Assembly (NCBI RefSeq): GCF_030651595.1
Contig: NZ_JAUSCH010000123.1
Coordinates: forward strand, 1-48,517
Direction of reading: 5' to 3'
Source: Candidatus Oleimmundimicrobium sp.
GTDB lineage: Bacteria; Actinomycetota; Aquicultoria; UBA3085; Oleimmundimicrobiaceae
DNA: 48,517 bases
A program made the position numbers and the translations under genes. The notes under the pieces were generated by a model. The model worked only from the letters and a program-made list of their open reading frames with translations. It searched no databases and had not been told where the DNA came from. Positions 43,712-48,517 of this stretch are shown here, in pieces (positions within the stretch are counted from its first letter, which is position 1; every line of letters starts with the position of its first letter).

Positions 43712-44443
43712 ATGGAGGCCGGGAAAGTTTCAAAAAAAATAGATGAGTGGATAAAAGATAAAGTTGCATTAGCGGAGGCCAAAGGAGTCGTTTTTGGATT
43801 AAGTGGCGGGCTTGATTCAGCCACAATTGCCCTACTTTGTAAAAATGCTTTTTCTGATAATACTCTGGCTTTGATAATGCCCTGTGGTAGCAGGAAAGAG
43901 GATACTGAAGAAGCAGTTAGTTTTGCGAAAAAGTTTGACATAAACTATCGGTTGATTGAATTAGATGAATCTTATAATAAGCTTGTGGGTGAATTTAAAA
44001 AAACTCAATTAAAAGAAAGTTTGGACCATAATCGTAAGCGGCTTGCTCTTGCCAACATAAAGCCCCGGCTTCGTATGACTACTCTTTATTATTTTGCGAA
44101 CTTGTTTGACTATTTAGTGGTTGGAACGAGCAATAAAAGTGAGTGGATGATTGGTTATTTTACAAAATATGGTGACGGAGGAGCGGATATTGTCCCCCTT
44201 GGTAATTTATTAAAAACCGAGGTAAGAGAACTTGCTGTTTACTTAGGGGTTTCGCAAGAAATCATTGATAAACCACCATCGGCTGGTCTTTGGGAAGAGC
44301 AAACTGATGAAGAAGAGATAGGGATAACTTACAATGAATTAGACGCTTGTCTATCCGGGCAAAAGTCGATAGAGAAAGTTGATTTGATGATTAAAAGAAG
44401 TGAACACAAAAGGGCATTACCCGATATGCCTGATTTTAAGTGA
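43712..44443 (+). CDS. nadE: NAD synthetase, ammonia-dependent
   Basis: A 243-residue NadE without glutaminase domain. The ATP pyrophosphatase loop is GLSGGLDSATIALL (SGGLDS at 31-36); VVGTSNKSEWMIGYFTKYGDGGADIVPLGNLLKTEVREL is the family core, in pieces such as GTSNKSEWMIGYFTKYGDG. It amidates deamido-NAD with ammonia. The start ATG 43712 has GAGGTGG upstream. It lies between two terminated units and is probably transcribed alone. Confidence 0.94.
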   Translation: MEAGKVSKKIDEWIKDKVALAEAKGVVFGLSGGLDSATIALLCKNAFSDNTLALIMPCGSRKEDTEEAVSFAKKFDINYRLIELDESYNKLVGEFKKTQLKESLDHNRKRLALANIKPRLRMTTLYYFANLFDYLVVGTSNKSEWMIGYFTKYGDGGADIVPLGNLLKTEVRELAVYLGVSQEIIDKPPSAGLWEEQTDEEEIGITYNELDACLSGQKSIEKVDLMIKRSEHKRALPDMPDFK

Positions 44444-44573
44444 GTTTATTTAAAGGGTTATAATTAAATTTTGCGAGGTTTTTTGCGAAGTATTTAATTT
44501 AGGAAGATATTGTTTTACACTTATCTTTAAAACGAGGTAAAAGTTTAAAATTTTAACGAGGGGTTGAAAGTTT

Positions 44574-47192
44574 TTGCAAAAAGGAAAAATCATATTGATT
44601 GACGGAAACAGCCTCGTTTACCGCGCGTTTTTTGCTTTACCTACTTCTTTAGCTATTTCTTCAGGACAAATCACAAATGCTGTATATGGTTTTACCAGCA
44701 TGTTGATTAAACTTATCGGTCAAGAAAAACCTGATGTTATTTTAGTTGCTTTTGATAAAGGCAGATCTACGCGTGTTAAGCAATATGCTGATTACAAAGC
44801 TCATCGCCCCAAAGCTCCTGATGAACTTAGAAGTCAATTTCCTTTAGTAAAAGAGGTTCTTAAAGTACTTAAAATTCCATTTTTTGAAATTGAGGGATAC
44901 GAAGCTGACGATATTTTGGCTACTTTAGCAAAAGAAGCGGAAAATGAAGGAGATGAGGTAATTATTGTTACGAGTGACAAGGATGCCTTGCAGCTTGTTT
45001 CTCCTAAAACAAAAATTATGACCACAAAAAAAGGAATTAGTGACATTGTTTTGTATGACAAGCAGGCAGTTATTGAACGCTATGGTGTTCCGCCTGAGAA
45101 GGTAGTGGATTTTCTTGGCTTAAAAGGCGACCCTTCTGATAATATTCCCGGTATTCCGGGTATTGGAGAAAAAACTGCGACAAAGTTGCTTCAGGAATTC
45201 GGAAGTCTTGAAAACACTCTAAGCAACGCGGATAAAGTCTCAGGAAAAAAATTAAAAAATTCTTTGATTGAATTTAAAGAACAAGCAATACTCAGCAAAC
45301 AGCTGGCGATACTTGATTTAAATTCACCTATAGAAATTAACTTTGAAGACTATAAATTGGGCAATTGGAATGAAAAAGAAGTGAGGGAATTGTTCTCGAC
45401 CCTTGAGTTCAACACCCTTTTAAAAAGGCTCCTTTCCATTAAATTCAGTAATTTGATTGACGAGCAAAACATTGAACTTCTCAATCCAAAATTTTCAGAA
45501 CCCGAGGAGGAAAAAGACTGGATAAATCTTTTTAAAAAAATTAAGGTAAACCGTATGTTTGGGCTTCAGCTTATGACAACTGAAAGCCGGGATTCTGTGA
45601 GTAGAAAAGTATTAAAACTCGCCTTATCTTTTGATGATAGAACAGTTTATCTTATTCGAGAGAAATCTCTAAAAAAAATTGAACCTTACTTGAAGTCCGA
45701 TGAGTTTCAAAAAGTGGTTTACGACGGAAAATTGATAATTAATTCTTTAAAAAATGAAAATATTAATTTGAGGGGCATAGTTTTTGATGTTATGGTTGCT
45801 GCTTATTTAATAAATCCTCTGAGGAATGCCTATCCTTTAAAAAAACTTTCGGAGGAATACTTAAAAGCCAGTTTTTCTAAAGAAGAAGGGACAATTTCTG
45901 CTGGAGAGACATTGGCTATTTTGCGGTTGAAGAATATTTTGCGAAAAGAGCTTGAAAAAATTAATCTGATTGATTTATTTGAACACATAGAAATGCCGCT
46001 TATTTATGTTCTTGCGGAGATGGAATGGGAAGGTGTGGGAGTTGATGTTGATTTCCTAAGGAAAATTCGCTTAGACAACGACGGTCTCCTTAAAGAGTTA
46101 GAGCAGGATATTTATAATTTAGCAGGAGAGAAATTTAATTTAAATTCACCCCAGCAGCTTGGGAAAATATTGTTTGAAAAATTGGGGTTAGGGGGCGCTA
46201 AAAAGACAAAAACGGGTTATTCCACCGATGTTTCTGTTTTAAATAAACTGGCAGATGCTCATCCCATAGTTAAAAAAATTATGCATTATCGTGAACTAAA
46301 TAAACTTTTTTCAACTTATATTTTAACTTTGCCAAAGATGGTTAATCCAAAAACACGACGGCTTCACACTTCTTTTAATCAAGCGGTAACTACTACAGGA
46401 AGATTGTCTAGCAGTAATCCCAATCTTCAAAATATTCCTGTAAAAGGTGAATTGGGCAAGGATATAAGAAGGGCCTTTATTCCATCAAGAACAGGAGATG
46501 AGTTAATTGTTGCCGATTATTCTCAGATAGAGCTGAGGATTTTAGCGCATTTTTCTGAAGATGATAATCTTGTTAAAGCTTTTAAAGAAGGGGAGGATGT
46601 TCATACCAAGACCGCTAGCGAAGTGTTTAGTGTTAGTATTGAGGATATTGTGCCTGAGATGCGGAGGGTTGCTAAAGCGGTAAATTTTGGAATTATTTAT
46701 GGAATGAGTCCATTTGGTTTATCGGAACAGCTGGGAATATCAAAAGAAGAGGCCGCGTCTTATATCGAGTCTTATTTTGAGCGTTATCCAAAAGTAAAGA
46801 GTTATATTGATAATTCTATCACGCAAGCTTACAAGAACGGTTATGTTGAAACTCTTTTAGGAAGACGCAGGAATTTACCTGAACTTGAGAGCGACAATTA
46901 TCGGATTCGCAGTTTTGGTGAAAGATTGGCAGTTAATTTTCCCATTCAAGGGAGCGCTGCTGATATAATAAAAATTGCCATGATTCGTTTGTCTAACGAA
47001 ATAAAGAAGCAGGGGTTGCAGACACAAATGATATTACAGGTTCATGATGAACTTGTGTTTGAAGTTCCGCCTTTAGAGAGGGGAGTATTTAATTTAATAA
47101 AAAACACAATGGAAAATGCTTATCCTTTAAAGGTTAAGATGAAGGTTGAAATAAAGATAGGCGATAATTGGGTGGATGCTAAAAGTATTTAA
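44574..47192 (+). CDS. polA: DNA polymerase I
   Basis: An 872-residue Pol I. The 5' nuclease domain (1-290) starts ILIDGNSLVYRAFFALP and has EGYEADDILATLA and VTSDKDALQLV. The middle domain (about 310-470) keeps the fold (INLRGIVFDVMVAAYLINP) but lacks the DxE motif, so proofreading is probably absent. The polymerase domain has ADYSQIELRILAHFSED, KAVNFGIIYGMSPFGL and QVHDELVFEVP. The start is a TTG near 44574 with GAGGGG about 10 bases upstream. polA followed by rpsA is the order known from actinobacteria. Confidence 0.96.
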   Translation: MQKGKIILIDGNSLVYRAFFALPTSLAISSGQITNAVYGFTSMLIKLIGQEKPDVILVAFDKGRSTRVKQYADYKAHRPKAPDELRSQFPLVKEVLKVLKIPFFEIEGYEADDILATLAKEAENEGDEVIIVTSDKDALQLVSPKTKIMTTKKGISDIVLYDKQAVIERYGVPPEKVVDFLGLKGDPSDNIPGIPGIGEKTATKLLQEFGSLENTLSNADKVSGKKLKNSLIEFKEQAILSKQLAILDLNSPIEINFEDYKLGNWNEKEVRELFSTLEFNTLLKRLLSIKFSNLIDEQNIELLNPKFSEPEEEKDWINLFKKIKVNRMFGLQLMTTESRDSVSRKVLKLALSFDDRTVYLIREKSLKKIEPYLKSDEFQKVVYDGKLIINSLKNENINLRGIVFDVMVAAYLINPLRNAYPLKKLSEEYLKASFSKEEGTISAGETLAILRLKNILRKELEKINLIDLFEHIEMPLIYVLAEMEWEGVGVDVDFLRKIRLDNDGLLKELEQDIYNLAGEKFNLNSPQQLGKILFEKLGLGGAKKTKTGYSTDVSVLNKLADAHPIVKKIMHYRELNKLFSTYILTLPKMVNPKTRRLHTSFNQAVTTTGRLSSSNPNLQNIPVKGELGKDIRRAFIPSRTGDELIVADYSQIELRILAHFSEDDNLVKAFKEGEDVHTKTASEVFSVSIEDIVPEMRRVAKAVNFGIIYGMSPFGLSEQLGISKEEAASYIESYFERYPKVKSYIDNSITQAYKNGYVETLLGRRRNLPELESDNYRIRSFGERLAVNFPIQGSAADIIKIAMIRLSNEIKKQGLQTQMILQVHDELVFEVPPLERGVFNLIKNTMENAYPLKVKMKVEIKIGDNWVDAKSI

Positions 47193-47266
47193 TAAAAAAA
47201 GAAGGAAATCACAAACTATTTGTGGAATTATTAAGTTTGAATAAAAATAGGAGGTAAACAAGCATA

Positions 47267-48517
47267 ATGGGGGTTCAGGATACGGAAAAAACTGAAGAAG
47301 AACTTAAAGAAAGCTACATGAAAAAAGATGAGGAAGGAAGAATTGTTCCCGATTACGACAGAACGATTAAATTTTTCGAAGAAGGAGATTTTATTTCTGG
47401 AACAGTAATTAAAATTGACAACGACGAGGTTCTTGTTGATATTGGTTACAAGTCTGAGGGAGTTATACCTCTCCATGAACTTTCAATAAAAAAAGATATT
47501 AATCCAGCTGATATTGTTTCTATTGGAGAAAAAATTGAAGCCTTGGTGCTTCAAAAAGAAGATAAAGAAGGAAGGCTAATACTTTCTAAAAAGAGAGCGC
47601 AATATAGAAGAGCTTGGGATAAAATTGTTGAAATTTCAAAGAATGATGAAAAACTTTCAGGCAAGGTAATTGAAGCTGTAAAAGGCGGTTTAATTTTAGA
47701 TATCGGAGTGAGAGGATTTTTACCTGCTTCGCTTATTGAAAAAAGAAGAGTTAAGGACTTAAACGTATATTTGGGTCAAGAACTTGAATGTAAAATTATT
47801 GAAATTGACCGAAGAAGGAATAATGTGGTTCTTTCGCGGAGAGCCGTTTTACAAGGTTCGCATGATCAAGATCGAAAGGAAGTTTTATCGAAACTTAAGA
47901 AAGGCGAAATAGTTACAGGAAAAATTTCCAGCATTGTAGATTTTGGTGCTTTTGTTGATATTGGGGGCATCGATGGATTAATCCATATTTCAGAACTTTC
48001 TTGGGAGCATGTGAATCATCCATCCGAGGTGGTTAGTATCGGGGATGAAGTTAAGGTTGAGATTCTTAATATTGATATGGAAAAAGAAAGAATATCACTT
48101 GGGTTAAAACAGACGCAAAAAGATCCTTGGCAAGAAAAAATTAAGAAATTTTCAGAAGGTGAGCTCATAAAAGGCAAAATAAAAAGAATTGCTCCATTTG
48201 GAGCTTTTATTGAGTTACCTGGCGGCCCTGAGGGCTTGATTCATATTTCCGAAATGGCTGAAACCCATATTGAATCGCCAGAGCAAATTGTTAAAGTTGG
48301 CGATGTGGTTGAGGCGGTAATTTTGGCGATAGATATTAAAAACAGAAAAATTAGTTTGAGCTTAAAACAAGCAAAAAAGGAAGTTAAAGAGGAAAAGATA
48401 GAAGAACCTAAAGAAGTTAAAGAGGAAGTTAAAAAGGAAGTTAAAGAGGAAGAGGAAGAAGAAGAGGAAGAAGAAGAGGAAATAGTGCCTGAACCAGGCT
48501 CACTTGAAGAAGCTTTG
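47267..48517 (+). CDS. rpsA: 30S ribosomal protein S1 (3' end outside window)
   Basis: 417 codons run in frame to the window edge. Four S1 RNA-binding domains lie at about 40-110, 127-193, 212-281 and 298-367. The third and fourth are the best kept, with FGAFVDIGGIDGLIHISELS and FGAFIELPGGPEGLIHISEM. The first two are the degenerate ribosome-binding pair. From residue 371 a very acidic Lys/Glu tail follows with repeated KEEVK and a run of Glu. S1 helps mRNA bind to the 30S subunit. ATG 47267 has AGGAGG about 12 bases upstream, a long spacing. The real end is not seen. Confidence 0.93.
   Translation, partial: MGVQDTEKTEEELKESYMKKDEEGRIVPDYDRTIKFFEEGDFISGTVIKIDNDEVLVDIGYKSEGVIPLHELSIKKDINPADIVSIGEKIEALVLQKEDKEGRLILSKKRAQYRRAWDKIVEISKNDEKLSGKVIEAVKGGLILDIGVRGFLPASLIEKRRVKDLNVYLGQELECKIIEIDRRRNNVVLSRRAVLQGSHDQDRKEVLSKLKKGEIVTGKISSIVDFGAFVDIGGIDGLIHISELSWEHVNHPSEVVSIGDEVKVEILNIDMEKERISLGLKQTQKDPWQEKIKKFSEGELIKGKIKRIAPFGAFIELPGGPEGLIHISEMAETHIESPEQIVKVGDVVEAVILAIDIKNRKISLSLKQAKKEVKEEKIEEPKEVKEEVKKEVKEEEEEEEEEEEEIVPEPGSLEEAL

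Noticed and set aside
48380-48490. The repeated GAAGTTAAAGAGGAA words at the end of rpsA as another spacer-type repeat
   Set aside because: They encode a Lys/Glu-rich tail of the kind common in S1 proteins and follow codon steps rather than a 7-base step.

Overview
The window is bacterial, AT-rich chromosomal DNA packed with anabolic genes. Nothing in it looks like a phage, plasmid or complete insertion sequence. Nearly everything is on the plus strand; only glnA and one tRNA-Leu are on the minus strand. Several features fit a deep-branching, low-GC actinobacterial lineage: the polA then rpsA order at the right end, SD-led TTG and GTG starts, a short HisG with HisZ, DUF5667 and YtxH proteins, and a TrpR-like YerC regulator. 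A Firmicutes-like or Chloroflexi-like lineage is not excluded. The bacterial assignment is firm, because there is a Trp T-box, polA, dnaE, accDA and S1.

Layout. 1-3.2 kb: the tail of a polyprenyl synthetase, an aminofutalosine-deaminase-like amidohydrolase (both suggesting menaquinone synthesis), an RseC-like protein and two membrane-anchored proteins, one with TPR repeats. 3.5-7.8 kb: leuD, leuB, ilvE and cimA, a branched-chain block that can run the citramalate route to isoleucine but lacks leuC and leuA here. 8.1-10 kb: an FAH-family hydrolase, a TIGR04076-type protein and a YerC/HisR regulator. 10.2-13.7 kb: dnaE. 13.7-22.8 kb: a complete histidine operon, hisZ-G-D-C-HAD-B-H-A-F-two tiny membrane proteins-hisIE, in which the HAD enzyme is the obvious candidate for histidinol-phosphate phosphatase. 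22.8-27.2 kb: a repeat-rich spacer, a membrane protein, an ABC-2 exporter pair, a secreted DUF5667 protein and a YtxH protein. 27.2-34.7 kb: trpEGDCFBA behind a strong promoter and a T-box leader with a UGG (Trp) specifier. 34.8-37.7 kb: accD, accA and a phosphofructokinase with pyrophosphate-type residues. 37.7-39.3 kb: tRNA-Leu(CAA) with a duplicated 3' end, then a frameshifted PAS-GGDEF gene. 39.4-43.5 kb: a nitrogen module with glnA divergent from an NrpR-type regulator, followed by a GOGAT synthase-domain protein; a palindrome matching the known archaeal NrpR operator style lies directly before nrpR. 43.7-48.5 kb: nadE, polA and the 5' part of rpsA.

The most unusual signal is not a gene. 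Most spacers from the left end to about 32.8 kb are built from degenerate tandem units about 7 bases long, either purine-rich, pyrimidine-rich, AT-only or of the CTGGTAG type. The same heptamers also occur inside two histidine genes: next to the catalytic Asp130 of hisF, adding about 20 residues, and in the linker of hisIE. They are mixed with two hairpin-type interspersed repeats, one beginning GTCATTGCGAG and one of the GCCTGCCCGCC type. From trpB rightwards this material almost disappears. It resembles the heptanucleotide STRR repeats described in cyanobacteria, and the coding copies resemble protein-compatible elements such as the Rickettsia palindromic elements.
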